Shown: positions 37,006 through 51,224 of the stretch, in pieces | Layout of the letters: each line of letters begins with the position of its first letter | Numbering within the stretch: the stretch's first letter is position 1 | Origin: Luscinia megarhynchos | Lineage: Eukaryota > Chordata > Aves > Passeriformes > Turdidae | Length of the DNA: 64,000 nucleotides | Direction: 5' to 3' | NCBI GenBank assembly: GCA_034336665.1 | Contig: CM067572.1 | Coordinates: forward strand, 5,262,286-5,326,285 | Made by a program: the position numbers and the translations under genes | The notes under the pieces: model-generated | What the model saw: the letters and a program-made list of their open reading frames with translations, nothing else | What the model was told of the DNA's origin: nothing | Databases searched by the model: none

Positions 37006-38419
37006 GGAAATCTCATCACTCACCTGCAGTGCATTATTAACAAAAACACCACTGCTTGCATTTAGCAGGGCAAGGAAAGGCTGGTAAGATCGTGTAAGCA
37101 TTTGGCACTGTGCTGTCCGTAAAGGTTGCTTTAGATTTAAGGTGATCTGTGGATGTTGGGGTTACTGTTCTGTAGCTTCATTAAACATTCTGCAAATGGG
37201 TTTTTTTTGGGTAGGAAGTGCTTTGCACAACTATTTTGCACGAATTTTCTGCCTGTTGCATGTGAGCAGGGCATGGCAGATGCAGGGAGATGAAGGATAT
37301 TGTTTCTGTTTAGCATTCCTGGCTTATTTCAGCTTGTTGCCTTTCTGTTTTTTTCCTTTTGTGGGTTGTGCTGAGGTTACACCAACACATGCATGTAAAA
37401 CAGCCCTTGTGGGCACTTGTGTGACTAACTGTAAGAACAGAGTATTCTGTCCTAGGTATTTTAAATTTTCAGTAGAATCCCGAACACAACACTTCATAAA
37501 TCTTGCTTAGTCCTTCTTTTGCAACATTAATGTCAAATTTTCGCTTTGAGAAAGAATGTTTTCCCAGTAGCCCTTTTTTCTTTCAACAGGCTGTTTTAAC
37601 ATCCCAGAAAATATTATCTTCCTGGGGAATTATTCCATTATTTTATCTTCTTAGCATTCACTGGGTTTTTTCCCCTGACATTCAACCCATGCTTTTCTTT
37701 TGCTTGACTTTACCAGTTTCTTCCTGGCCTCTTTCTCATGCTTTGCATACAAGAGATACAGCTTTGTATCTGTTTTGTGTTTTGAAGAATCCTTAAACCA
37801 TTATAAAATTTGCAAAAGCTTTTCTGAGAGCTGGAGTGGTAACTTTCTAGTCAGTGACAAGATGTGTTACTATTTTTCCCTTGAAGTTATTCTTTGTATG
37901 CATGCACACGTGTAATCCAGGGGTTCAAATGCGTGTCTCAGATTTCTGTATTTATAAGGGAATAACTCCATTAATGCTGGAGCAGATTTAGTTCACAGAG
38001 AACTTTTATTCCACTGCCTTTTTTTAAAATTTTTTTTTCTTGTACGTTAATAATTACGTAGAAACTATCTAGAAAACATATGGCAGCAAATTAGTTTTTG
38101 ATCCAGATTTAAATATTGAATAAATCACCAGGAATATTCAATGCTGTGCAGGTCTTAACGCCATTTCAGGCATGGTAGTGTAAGAATTGGTATTTTTTCT
38201 ATTTTCTTCATTCAGGACCTGACTTGTGCTGCTTAGAAGGTTGTCCAGTCTAACTCCAATCTTATTTTTTGTGCTGTATGTGACGAGCTGTTTCACTTCT
38301 GCCAATATAATCCACAAACTAAACTGATGGAAAATGTTTTCAAGCACGTTGTGTTTTATCCAGGTCTTTTGAGAACTATAACTGTGATTCTGGTTTAATT
38401 CATGCCTTTTCTCCATTGG
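37006..38419. other. Non-coding DNA, nothing notable
   Basis: Downstream of the CpG cluster the sequence returns to CpG-poor composition. Frames of 71-122 codons are present but are cysteine/phenylalanine-rich and resemble no family. I see no named repeat. Confidence 0.5.
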
Positions 38420-38520
38420 TCTAAGTGAGCTTAGTCAAATGGAATTCCTCTTGATTTGCATTAATGGAAATGGGACAAGAATTAGGGCTGCACGGTAATT
38501 CTATTAAAAATATAATTCTG
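38420..38520. promoter_or_regulatory. Candidate conserved element with octamer motif
   Basis: ATTTGCATTAATGG at 38454-38467 joins a perfect POU octamer (ATTTGCAT) to a homeodomain-type TTAATGG word. Neighbouring GGAATTCCTC and GGTAATTCTATT words give the stretch a regulatory texture. No frame is open. The motif is seen; activity and conservation are inferred. Confidence 0.25.
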
Positions 38521-41500
38521 TTTGCACACATACAAACACACATGCACAGCCCCAGTTTCATTTATTCAGTTGCCATCAACCTTTAATTCCCATGTGTGCT
38601 TGTTTTTAGAACCTGCCCCAAATAATTGGTGATTCAGCTGGCAGTTTTTAAGGAAAGAAAGGTGCAAAGATTAACATTACTCAAGATACCTGTCAAAACC
38701 ACTGCTAGTAAGACAAGCTGGGTTCCTTTTCACGTTATTTATTTTTAGAGAACTTTGAGGCTTGTGTGAATTACTAAAGGTGCCAGATTGACAGCCCTGG
38801 AGGCTGGCTTCACTTATTCATTAGCAAAAGAGATACGGCCTGGGCAGCAAGTGCACAAACCTTGCTGCGCTTACCCATGGCTTCAGTTCTGCTGTGGAAA
38901 AAAAAAAAAAAAGGTTTTGAAGATGCAGGGTTTCCCTCCTTGCCTTTCCCTGCAGCATTTTCTTCTAATGGTGTTGTGATGATTCGGTTGGAGCCCTAAA
39001 GGCTGTGCAGAGCCCTTTATTTGATTTCCCCAGCAGCCCTCAGCTGGGGAAGGAGGCTCGGGGCTTACATAAGTCAGTGATTCTCGCCATCTGGTCAGTC
39101 AGTCAGCATAAGGTCACTCTGGCGTCACAGCCTTGCTGTTTGGCACCAAGTGCAGTAAGCCTGGAGGATAAACGAGCTCCTGGTTCCGTTCTGTGGTTGT
39201 TCTGCTGCTGGAAGTGGTTCGGAGCCCCGTTGGCGCAGCCGGGGTGCGACAGTGAACAGGGCAGGGCTCTGAACGATGGGCTGTGCCTGCCAGCCACAGG
39301 TTGGTTCAGGCAGCGCTGAGAGCCCTTCAGAAATGCTGAAACTCACCCACAGTACCTTGCACTTTGGTGGGGGTTTGGGGTTTTTTGCTGTTTTGTCATT
39401 GCTGGGTTTTTTTGCTTTTAGAATCAAGATCCCTTCCCTTCACGCGAGCTCTTGTTTTTAGTCTTCCCATGAATTAAGTACTGTTTGCTGGAGGATGTGA
39501 CAATATAAGCCCCACAAGATGCAATTACTGTAAATTTTCATTTGATGACATTGTACATGAGTTGTAATTGATTTGACACTGTATTGTGTTGCTAGAAGAT
39601 GGTAGCTGCTTTGCTGGCTTGCTGAGTGTTTGTAATCCGTGCTTGCCTCTGGCCCACAGAGGAGAGAGCTGAACTGAGAAGTTGAAGTTAAAGCAGCTTG
39701 TTCTTTTGGCTCTTGAGAGGCACAAGTGAGCAAGAATGAGAGGAGTCATGTAAGCATTATTAATAAAACATCCTAAAAAATTTTCAGGTTTTTTCAGGGC
39801 TCCCTTATATGCTGTTTATTAACATAACTTAAACATTTTAATAACTGGTTTCATTATATATATATCTGTATCTATATATCTAATATAAACATATTATTAA
39901 GCAACTGCATTAATTCTAAAAGCAGTTCCCAGCAAGTTCAGGTTCCCTCTGTAATTAATCTGGGTTTTGGATCAGCTCCTAGTGTGTGTTCCTTAGGGTT
40001 TGTTCTTGTGTTCTGATGTTGATTTTTAGATCAATATATATGTAGTCTCATGAAATATTTACAGACCAGGTCTAAGAGAAGCAGCTACTACTTTTTGCTG
40101 AGAAAGGTGATAGGGAATATCAAGAGCTTACATAAAGATCCTGGTGTGCTTGTATGGAGCACTGGGAATTGAGAAGAGTGTCCCAGAAAGCAAATTTCAG
40201 CCTCAAATGTCTTTCTTGCTTCTTGGCCACTGGGTGTACCCAGCTTGCTAGGCTACATGAACAGTTTTCTTTCAGCTTTGTGCTTTTGAGCAGGACTCTG
40301 AATAAACACTAATGAATGCTGTAATCAGCTGCAGTTATTAGCTGAGGGGTTCTCTAACAAAAAGTGGCATTTCTGAAGGTGCATTGTGAAAGTGCTTCCT
40401 CTCCCCTTGGTGTTGGATGACCTCAGCCCTGCAAATCGAGGTTTGCTCTCTGGACAGTTACTCACAGAACATCACTGGGTCCCTTTTTTTGGCTCCTTTT
40501 GAATGATAATAGCAAGGGTTTCCTGTGACAGCATTTCTTGCACAGCTTGGCTCTATTCCCCAACCAGGTACAGTAACAATGGGTAATTTAAAATAATTCG
40601 TTTTATTGCTGCCTCCTGTAGATTTTTGACTTTCATTTCAAAGTGGTGAATCTGGAGAGCTGGAGAAGTATGTTCTGATCACTATCCTGGTGCTGTGAAA
40701 AATACGAGATTTAAATAGTCCCGCAGAGCCATCAGCAGCTGGAACAGCACAGAGCACTCTTTTTACTTCAGCTGAAGTCATTTGAGCATTTTCAGGGTGC
40801 TTTTAACTCTTTTATCACAGGAATACCTGGGATTTTTTAGCTTTCATTTCCTAGTTTATATGTGCTCACAAACCAGGAGTTGAGATTTCAGCTCTACACG
40901 AATATTATCATTAATATAAGCGTATTAAATCTGAGAAAACTGCATAAATTGAAGCATGATAAGAGGGAATCTGTGTGCAATGGTGAGAATTGACCACAGA
41001 ACTGGATATCAAGCCCAAGACTTTCAGCTCCCAATCTGCTTGATATTATTGTTGTTTTGCTGTTACAATCCTTTCCAGTTCTTAAAGGTGTGTTGCAGAT
41101 GATTGCATCCTAATATGTGTGCCTGAAAATGAAACAAGATAGCAACATCTTGCTGCAATAAGTAAAACTGAAATTGAAAACATAGTAGATGTACAGCAAA
41201 AGGATGATGTTTGCAAAGTGTTTGAAAACTTTTCCTCAAAAAGCTGCTTTAAACTTTGAAATTCTACAAAATGTAGGAATCAGCCCTTGTCAGCAGTAGG
41301 GTCTGTCAGAGTCAGTGTTTGCCACTCTAGGGAAGTGATCCAAGGGAAGTTGTTGGTTTTTCCCCCAATACATCATTGTTCAGTGTGTGTGGTAAGGGTC
41401 ATGTTTATTTTGGCTGCTCCTGCACCTCTTTTTCTAAAGTCAGTCACTTACTGGAGAAAAGCAAAGAGCAGAGGTTGGCGTGGGGGGAATATCAATGTGG

Positions 41501-44500
41501 CCTGAGCAGTTCAGGCAGAGGAAATCTGGTTTTATGTAAACTTCTTATGCAGATTGAACTAGTTCATAAACTAAAGAGTGCTCTGCATAGCAGGTCCTGA
41601 CAAGCTCTCTTTTTTCCTCCTCCTTCAAGTAATGGAAGTTTTCTGGAAGTGGCTGGAAATTTTTCTTTTTCCTATACAGGGATTTCATTGCACAGTCCTA
41701 GTGGAAAAGGTGGTGATGATGAGAGGTTTAATTTTATTTGTCTTTTTCCTTTTCTTGAAAAAGAAAAAAAAGCATCTTTACTGATCACTACCTCAGTGGG
41801 ACAATGTCCTAAATGCTGTCGTGTCTTGCAGTGAGTTCTTGAGAAGTATTTTTTGTAGACAAGTGAGGTTGTTTTTTTTTTTTTTCCCCAATATTCTGAT
41901 CCAGGTCTTTAGAATTTATTTTCCCTGAGTTTAGTTTTGTGTTGGGGGATTTGTTTGTTTGGTTCTAGTTGCCCCCTGCCCCACTCAAGGCCTGGTCTCT
42001 TAATTCATCTCCTCATTATGGGATATATAGAACTGAGACTAATAACTCAAAAACTGTTCATTTTGCTTTTAGTCAGCAATCAGAGAAGCAAGAAAGATGG
42101 ACTTCATGAACATCAGACAAGTGGCTAGAAATCATTGCAAACCAAAATGGACTTCAAAGAGACTTGTCATCTTCTTCCCTCTTGAGAAAAATGTGCATTC
42201 TCTCTGTAACGTTGGAGCTTTTCACTCCAATTTCAAAATCCTGTGTTTTTTAGAGCCCACTCTCATGTTTCAGCCTGTGGAGAGCCACGGGTACCTTTGG
42301 GCCTGCCTGGTACCAAGGGTCAGCTCTCTTGGAATGTTGCTGCAGCTGCCACTCCATTTTTCCAGTTTAGTGTATCTGGTTATATTTTGGTCATACCCTG
42401 AAGCTCTTCTTAGCATTCAGGAGAATAAAAAGCATAAGCTAAAGTTAACTAAATCCATCCCTGTAAAAACAGTTCTAGAAAGTGGAGCTGTTTAGCCCAA
42501 ATGTTACTGTGAATCCACAGTGCTAGGCATAATAGCTGGCTTTGTCAATTTGTATATATATTCATCTTTTTCTTCAAACAGTGCTTTTTACAAGTGGCAT
42601 TTCTGCTGTCTGTGTAAGCTCAGGTTTTCTGTGCCTTCATAACACAATTAAGTTTACCACATTTTATTCCTGCTAGCCTTGCAAAGAGAGACTGAGTCAG
42701 ACTGTATTTGTTCTTGTGCTTCATCAGCAGAAATGTTTACCAACTTTATAGTTTTGCTTTATTTGTGAAAATGCAGTGAAAGTAGTGGGGTTGCACTGGG
42801 ATCAAGAGGGTTTAATTTGGTTTGTGTTGTTATTAGCCTTGATTGAGACACAAGCAAGAAATAATCCAGTTACTCTTCCACTGCCCAGGGATGAGTTTTT
42901 AGGGCTGACAGCAAACAAATATCTATCTTTTCACTTATAAACTGAACCTATTTGACCTGATAGTCTGTCTGAAGTTACAGCAAACCCAAGCCATGGGATG
43001 CTTGTGAAGAAGGATTGTTGGTTCCCCCTCCTTATGGGAGTGATGTGCATTTGTCCTTGATAACTCTGCTCTCTTTGCTGTCTGTATGCCTTGGGTAGAG
43101 GAGGGCATAGGCAGACTCTTTGGGTTATAAATATACAGCCATTCCCACACAGTAAATTTGATTTAAATTACCATGTATTGCTCCAGCTCCTGGCAGCACC
43201 AGTGACTCTGGGCCCTGGCACCCCCTCCAAGGAGCCAAGGCACTGCAAGCTCTCAGGGACTGGAAATTCACTTCTCTGGTCTTTCACAAGCGTTGTGGCC
43301 ACCTCCTGTAAACAGGAGCACAGCTTAACTAGCAGATAATTAAACAAACCCTGTCTTCTGCATACCTGAACAACAAAATGTTTATAACTCCTGCTTCCTG
43401 ATATAGAGAATTCTTTCCTAGTTACTGTTACATGAAAAAAGCATAAAATCCTTTATATTATCCATAAACATAATAACAAATGCTACACTACATAACTTAG
43501 GCTTAGTCAATAATTCTAGACTTAGCCTGAGGGTTGAAGAGAAAATGATTCCTGTTACAAATTTTAATTATGCCATAAACTCTGGGAAATAGCTATTGAT
43601 CTTCAGCATCTGGCATCAGGAATGTTGCCTGCTTCTTCTGGTTATTTAGTTTGTCAGTAGCATTGTCATATAGGATAAAAATAAAAAATGTCACATGAGA
43701 TGAAGATGCACCATATGCAAATGAGAATATTTTGGTTTGTTTATGTACTAAAAATATTTTATTGCTGAAGAGTTTTTTGTTTCTTACCAGATTTTTTTAG
43801 CTATCTCCAGAGAAATTTGCATTTGAGATGCAAGAAAGCAAATTCTAATTCTATCAAAGACTCTTTCTCACCATGGGATGCTGTAATGTGTACAGTGTGT
43901 TTCTTGTCTTAGAGGTACGTTTAAAATTGGAATTAAATTAACTTCTCTGTTGTGGAAGAATTAAAATTTCAAGGGCCAGATGATACAAACACTGGAACCT
44001 TATTTCTGCATTTTTTTTCTTAAACCAGAGCTGTTAGATGATGATTGTTAGTGTAAAAATTTTAAGTCCAGCTTAAAATAGTAACCTAGAAATTGTGATC
44101 TGCTCTGAAATCAGTGGCTCCATGGCACAGTGAGCTCGTATTCAGATGTTGCAGAGGAGAAGGAAAAGCTATTTAAGAAGTTTGAATTTCAGAGCAGGAT
44201 GTACTGAGAACAGGACTAGGAATGCAGACCACCTTTCTAATCCACATAAGGCCTGGAGCCAAGAGAGTTGTTTGGTGGTTGGTCTGCCTATGATTCATGA
44301 GGTTTGGTTGTAGGTGATCCCCCAAAAATAGTTTTTTTTAGGTGACTGGAAATACAGGCTGTACTCCAGTAGAGCTCGAGTGCAGGTGTCCTTGTAGGCA
44401 GGGTAACATAAAGCTGCCTTTCTTCTCCCATATCCAGAATGGTCTTTGAGGAGACACTGCTTTGAGGCAGATGAGAGAAAGTGTTCCCTGTCCAGGAGAA

Positions 44501-47500
44501 TTGGAGCTACAAAGGGGAAAATGAGTTGGAGAGCTCCAAAGAATTGACCCTTGGAAGGACAATTGAGGGCAGCTCACACAGAAACAACAGAGGCTCTCTG
44601 AGTGCCTGGGGGACCAAAAGCACTTTGTGCTTTCCCTCCAAATGCAAGGAGGGAATTTGTGTGGTGCTGAGACAGACGAGTGCTGCTGGCTCAGTGCAGA
44701 GATACACAGAGCCCAGTCTTAGTGCCAAGCACTGTGTTGATGCACTGGTATTAAAAGGAATAAAAGGAAGGATGTTTGTAAAGCTATACCACGGGCTTAG
44801 AAGGAGCTAAAGGGGACTCCTAAGAACACCATTGAGAAATACTGTACTTTTCTCCCAATTACAGTAAGGGATGGGAACACCTCTGCTTGGTAGTTTTACT
44901 TAAATTCTCATCCTCTTTTCTTCACCCTGTGGTGAGCCATGTGTTACCACACACGGCATGTGAAGTTTCTCAAACTTTGTGCACGTGGCTGTGACCTCTT
45001 GTTGAAGAAGTAAACTCAGCAAAGTAGGGCAAAGCTGACTTCAGAGGGGCAGCTTGTGGTGGCTGTTGCCAGCTCTTCTGCAGGGAATGTCTCCCTCTGA
45101 GAGTACTGCCAGTGCTGTATTGATGCTCGAGCCCTCCTGGCTGACTTTACTCAGCCTGGCGTAGAACAAAAGGGACATGGGCAGAAACCAGCGAGGCTGG
45201 CAGGCATTGGAGGTGGCCAGGCTGACAGGTTGCACTCCAGCAGGTAAACAGAAGCCTGTTAAGAGCACACAGAGACAAAATGTGTTGTGTGAGCGTCCAG
45301 TGTCTTTTGGGATGGACCTCGGTGAGGCAGACAGCTGTGGCTTTTCAAGGACACGGAGCAGTCATGAGGTTTCTGAAGGAATTCTGTGGCGAGTTCTGAC
45401 TAAAGTGTTTTCATGTAGGACGGGATGCCTAAATCAAAGCTTGCATCTGGGTTCCCTTTACAGAGCAGGGCCGAGTGGCATCTCCATCTGACTGCAGAGC
45501 CCTCTCAGCAAAATGTAAAACACTGCACCATCCCCAGTTTTGTGTTCTCTGAAGAGCCCTAGAACTTGAATAATACTTTTTTGTCTGCTTTCATTTTCTA
45601 AAAAGAGCGAAATCCATGAAATGTGTGCAGTTTTCACAGGGAAAAAGAATCATTGAAAAATGCCCAGTTCCCTCTAAAAGCTTCCAACAGCTTCTGAACC
45701 CAGACCTGCAGTTACCCTTTAGCCGTTTAATTTGGGCCTTGTACTCCAGGAAAGTTCTGGAGTACATTTATTGTGTTCTGCCATTTATTTTGGTGACAAA
45801 GGGAAGCTCAATACCTTGAAAAATGTAAGCTCTAATTTTTATATACTTGGATTTTTCTGTCTATTGTTTCTGGCTGGCAGGTCAGATTTGTACTGCTGCC
45901 GTACGCGGCAACTTAAAATTCATGTTGGTGTGTCACTGCAGTTTCTATACTCCAGCCACCACACCAGAAAACTATTAACTTTCAGTTAATGATAACAGAA
46001 AATGTTCTGTAATAAACTGTGAAATAACCTAATCATCTGCAAAAAGTGTAAAGATTTTATATTAAAAAGCAATTAAACTTTGGGGGGGTTTGTTTGTTTG
46101 TTTCTTTTTAACAAATTGTAAGACATGCAATTAATTGGCTTTTGCTTTGGAGGGAATTTGTGCTTGCTATAGCAGGGTGTCTGCTCTAACAATAGATGTC
46201 TACCACTGAATTTTGGGATGTTTAGATGCAGGGAGAGACCCTTTTTGGTAGGGAGAGAGTAAAGGGGCAGCTTGCACCCATCAAAGATTGGTGCTGTGTT
46301 GTACTCTGGAGACTCAAAGCCACAGATGGGCTAAGAAAGAAGGACTTCTCTCAATTTTTGGTTGGACAACAGATTTTCTCTGTGGGCTTGGGTTGCTCCT
46401 TGTCTTGCTTTGTGCAAATCACTTGCTTCACTTTTTACCCTCAAGTCTCATTTGAGATCAGCAGCAGGAGCAGGGTTAAACTCCGTCAATAGTTCTCAAG
46501 TGTCTTTATCTTAGGAAGGTAAAAACTATATTGATATCACATGGACTACTGACAAGTGCCTTTGTGGGTTTAATTGGCTCATTTCTAACAGTAGAGGAGA
46601 GTGTTCAAATGAAATGGAAAAGAAACAAGGTCTTGTGTGCAAAAGGAAGCTTTTTTTTCTAAACGGTGGGGTTTGAACGAGCTGAGCTAAGAAAAAAGAG
46701 GTTGTGGAAAACTCTGTGAAGGATGGGAAGTGAAAGGCTGGGAAAGAATGAGGAGCAAAACAAATGTGATAATTTGCCTATAAAACATTTGTGCTGCAGT
46801 TGTGGTCAGTTAGGAAACCTGGCAGCACCAGCAACTTCCCTTTGCACTGATAGAAGCCACAGATCAGGGAGGAGGTTTCCACCTTGCCCAGGGTGTTCCT
46901 TGTTTCAAGAGAGACTTTTCCAACACCCAGTTGGCCAAACATCCACAATGCTGCAGGCACTGTGCTAATAATAGGGTTATAAAGCAGGCTGGGATGTGAG
47001 TCTGGATGTAATTGTGTGTGTTCCTCCCATCCTGTGCCATGTGGAGGATCCAGGGCAGGTTTCTGGGTGAGGGAGGGATTAGTTCCTTCAGTGCCCAGTG
47101 CTCAGCAGTGAACACTTCTTTTTGTCTTGTGCTTTAATGTTCAGTGTCAGTCTGAGCAGCTCCAAGCACACTCCAGAAGTGAAATGTCACCTCAGTGTTG
47201 TTTCTTATTCTGCTTTATGGCATTTCCAGCTCCTTTTATAATGCAAGTATCTGTTTGCTTTGTACATGGAAGTTCATCATTGTTTATACACTTAGTTTAT
47301 TCCTGAATTTACCTTTAGCAGACTTGGGGTTTTTTGCCTTTCCAGTACATGGTTGTACTCCTAACCTAGGAAATTATAAGCAATAATTATATTATTATTT
47401 CTCCAGATATCCACCTTGGTCAGAAAACCTTTCCTAAATTGAATCTGCAAAGGTGGAAGAGATGGTTCTTTTTCTTTTTTTGCCCCCTTTAGATCTACCC

Positions 47501-48319
47501 AAAAAAGAGAGAAAAATCAAACTGATTCTGAGACCAAAAGGAATCCTAGTGTCTAGATACATGTAGCCTCGGGCTATTGTGTTCCCTGGTTTATTTTATT
47601 TATGTAAAATTGGCTTTATTTCTGTCTATTGCTCTTTCTTCAATGCAGACCAAAAGGAAACATTTGCTGGATTTAAGGTCTGTGTCCCAGTTCTGTAGTG
47701 TGGATGATTCCTGCTGAGCTCCAAATGAATGAGGATAAGGAGGATAAGGTCCAGTAAAACCTGGATTTTGCCTGTTTGTCAGCTGTTGGGTATAAGAAAC
47801 TTGGATTGTTCTTTCCCCCCCCCGAGTTTGGTGTCAGCTGCAGTTATTTGAACTGGATTGCATCTTTTATTGCAATTACAGAAAAGCTAAAAGATGCAGG
47901 AAAGAAAAATCTCCTTCATATTTTGAAAGAGATGTTTTTAAAAAAAAATAAAGTGATTTTCTGTTGTCAGAGAAACAGATGTTTGTTTAAACCCAGTTGT
48001 GAACTCGTACTCAGATTTAATTTATTGTTTAATTTTGTACCAGTCTTTAGTAAATAAACTGCCTTGGGAGCAACTGAATTGGAGTTTTCTATATGCTGAA
48101 GTCTTGGAATGAGGCTTCTTTCAGCAGAGTTCAGCATCCCAGGAAAAGAAACAAAATTGCTGATGAAGCAGGCTCATGTATATAGATATTTGTCAGGGTT
48201 TTAAAAATGCAGCAACCTCAGTTTGCAGCACAACTCTGGTAAAGTCTGAGTAATTGAGTTCAGTCCAAATCAAATCTGTCTTCAAAACTTTTTAAAAAGT
48301 GGAGTTTGTGTTGTTTTTC
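38521..48319. other. Non-coding DNA with simple repeats
   Basis: No gene is supported in nearly 10 kb. Simple sequence includes A15 at 38898-38912, a TA-rich block at 39854-39900, T14 at 41872-41885, a G7 then TTTG run near 46082-46102, and C9 at 47815-47823. An imperfect inverted repeat pairs AGGCTTAGTC (43499-43508) with 43519-43528, one mismatch. Frames of up to 132 codons resemble nothing known. Confidence 0.55.
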
Positions 48320-48337
48320 TTTTTTTTTTTTTTTTTT
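48320..48337. repeat. T18 homopolymer
   Basis: Eighteen consecutive T follow a short TTGTTTTTC lead. It is a likely length-variable site and sequencing-error hotspot. No retroposed sequence with target duplications is seen beside it. Confidence 0.9.
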
Positions 48338-48812
48338 GCTGTGGGGCTCTGGCTGTGTTCAGGCAGAGTGCAGACAGGCTCTAAGTGGAGGTGATGAAAC
48401 CCAGCTGGTATCTTTAAATTATTTCTGACCAGATGTGAAAGAGCACACTGGAATTTTGTGATGGTCATCTTGTTTTCCTTTATGGAAATTCTTAGCTGAT
48501 AAGCAAACACAAATCTTTGAGAATGAGGGTTTGAACTGAACCCAAACTTTAAAACTTTTCCTGACTTGCAGTACAATACTTCAACAGATTACAGGCATTA
48601 TAAGCACAAACATACATGTTTGTAAATTTTTGCTAAATCTATTTAACAAATTTGTCCTGACATTCATAGTCTATTTGAATTCTTCCTCTTAAAGACTGCA
48701 GTAAAATTGTCTGCATTTAATTTAATTCACTTTATCTTGTTTATATTTCTGATTCAGATTTGGAATAAGGGAGTTTCCAGTGCACCACTGACCCATGTCT
48801 GGCTTTCCAGGG
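48338..48812. other. Non-coding DNA, nothing notable
   Basis: Ordinary AT-rich sequence. I see no frame of interest, named repeat or motif cluster. Confidence 0.5.
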
Positions 48813-48832
48813 AAACAAACAAACAAACAAAC
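48813..48832. repeat. (AAAC)5 microsatellite
   Basis: Five exact AAAC units. A shorter array of the same motif lies near 55294-55309, and its complement (TTTG) near 46089-46102. Confidence 0.95.
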
Positions 48833-50596
48833 AAAAGAATAATTTAAAAAAATGACTGTTTCAATCCTGAAATACATTAATAAATACAAAATTTAGGAGT
48901 CAAGCATTCATTTGAAAAAAAGCAAGTTACAGTTGATTGTATATATTAAAAAAGGTTGTGTTTATCCTATTGGAATGCTTCTGTTTGACAGGCTGTTTAT
49001 AGCAACCAGTTTTTCTTATTTTTTTTTATTTTACAGCATATATGGGCTAAAAGTTGTAATTAGCCATATTTTCTGTTTTGTCTTGGTTTGACTTTGCTAT
49101 TTGTTTTGGGAAGTGAACGTTTAGGTCTTTGAATATGCACATCTGTTGTGAAGATGGAAAACTGATAGAGGCATGATTGCTTAATGTAATAGGAGAAAAT
49201 TAAAATCCTCTATTCCATGGAGCAGAATAGGAGCAGAATGCTGAGATAGCCCATTTGAAAAAGCAGAATTTTAAATGTTCCTGGGTTGTTCAGTTATCAT
49301 TTGTAAACCCCGTAACCATGAGGCATTGCAGCCATTTTAAATTACTAGTGTATAAATGTTAAAATTATGCCAAGTATAAAGATAAGCATTTCTATTATGC
49401 TTCTGAATTTGGAGATCATCAGTAACTTCCTCTTCTTCATGAAGTTCAATTTCATGCAAGAGTAGCTGGTGTTTTCAGCTGCAGTCAGTGATGCTGGGGC
49501 TCTGCAGAGCTGTTGGGTGGTGAGGGAGAAGGAGTCCAAAGAGAAATTATTTAGAATAGCCTATGGTTGATTTACTAAGGCCATTGTGACAGTGTATCCA
49601 TATCATGTTAATAAACATGTTTTCATATTAGTCATTTCATGTGTAATTATAACTGTTTAATTACTGTATTTTGTATACTCAGCTTTGTGCCCATTAGCTC
49701 TTAGTCTTAAATCATTAAAGGCAGATTTTAACTTCCATATGAATATGAATGCACTTTTTTCTTAATAAGGTCAGTCTTTTTGAAAAAAAGCTCAACAACC
49801 TGCAGATGTTGCCTTTATCCCTTATTAAAGTTTCCCTTTCTCCAATCAAAACTTAATATTCTTAGACATTCAGTCTTTTTATAATTAACTGAAATTAAGA
49901 TGTAGTGAAAATGTGTTTTTAACTACTTTATTCATCCTATTTGAAATTATTTTCTTCTTTCCCATAATGAATCAAATTTCTAATGATTTCTTCCTGCTTA
50001 CTAATTTGCATTGCTGTCTGGCTGCCTTGCATTTAATCAGGAAGAGTAAACTGCTAATAGATCAGCAGGAATCTGTCAGGAGCATCAGGGTAGCAGTGTG
50101 AGGGCTCACAGGGTATGGAAATACCTGGAAATGATGGGCTCAGTCCATTGGGGATGTCATCCCTGCTCAGAAACACAAAGACTGGCATCCCAAAACCTTC
50201 AGTCTGCCCAGATCTGAAATGGGGCATTGTGCTTACCTAGGAGCCCCCTGTTTTCTGCCTGGCTTAGAATGCTGCCCTCCTCCTGCTGCCTACCATTAAG
50301 CAGCAGAAATGTGTTTATTTTGGTAGTAAGTGCTTACAGAAATGCCTGGTTTTGTACTGCTGCTGGTTTCCATTCACTGCCCCTGACAGAGGCTTCTGAG
50401 TTGAGTTGGAATGCTCTGCATGGTTAACTGCAAAAATGAGATTGCAGCTAGTTCTGAAAAAGCCCAGCTGGGAGTTGGACACTACTTTTGGTAAGGACTT
50501 CCTACTTGCAGAAATAGTAGTTTGTGGGTAGCAAATATTAGGCAAAAGATCAACAAATGCTGTATTTTTAACTTCCTTCCTGTGCTAACATTGCCA
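48833..50596. other. Non-coding DNA
   Basis: No gene is supported. A small palindrome CATGTT-AATA-AACATG lies at 49604-49619 in AT-rich sequence with several TTAAT/TAATTA words (49610-49680). Nothing else stands out. Confidence 0.5.
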
Positions 50597-50707
50597 AAGA
50601 CCTGGTCCAGTGGAAGGTGTCCCTGCCCATGGCAGGGGCTTGGAGTTAGATGGTCTCTAACATCCCTTCCAACCCAAACCATTCTACAGTTCCATGATTC
50701 TATGATT
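50597..50707 (+). mobile_element. CR1 LINE 3' terminus
   Basis: It reads GACCTGGTCCAGTGGAAGGT, GTCCCTGCCCATGGCAGGGG, then CATCCCTTCCAACCCAAACC, and ends CCATGATTCTATGATT. This is a close match to the last 110 bp of avian CR1 with its short terminal repeats. It is better preserved than the 8090-8482 copy but very short, and no coding part remains. Confidence 0.93.
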
Positions 50708-51224
50708 AATAATGGTTTATGCATTTAAAAAAAAAAAAGTCTTAAATTATTTAATTTCTTTTGGTAGGAGCCCAGAGACTGCACAGAAGTTAGCGGGATG
50801 ATTCAGTCTTCATCCAATATAGTAATTAAACCCCAATTTAAAACAATAATTGGTCATTAATCTTGTAAAAGACAATTAAAGTTCTGAAAGAAACAACAAT
50901 TTCTTTTTTTTTCTGGATTAAGGATTCCCGTCCTTTATGCATTTCTGGTAAAGAATGAAAGAATTAATGAATGTGGAGAAAAAGAAGAAAAATTGATGAT
51001 AACTAATGTCTCTGTGTGATTGCATGGCATTTGCTCTCCAGTTGGGCTCTTACAGCTGTGAAACATGGTGGACTATAAATATTTGGAATAGCCTGAAGTT
51101 CCAAGTTCAATACAACAAGGGAAGTAATATTAAGAGCTGCTAATCTTTATTTGGCTGGTTTATTTTCCAAAATTTAATACTTGGGGGAGAAGAGATTGTA
51201 GCATTCAGATGAGCACGAACCAAG
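50708..51224. other. Non-coding spacer between two CR1 copies
   Basis: Begins with AT-rich sequence and A12 at 50727-50738. I see no gene or motif cluster in the 0.5 kb between the plus-strand and minus-strand CR1 tails. Confidence 0.5.

Noticed and set aside
36638..37101. Overlapping frames of 149 and 132 codons on both strands
   Set aside because: Local GC richness removes stop codons in several frames at once. Only the short donor-ended part at 36851-36884 was kept as a weak candidate.
49604..49619. CATGTT-AATA-AACATG palindrome
   Set aside because: Six-bp arms in AT-rich DNA are expected by chance in 64 kb.
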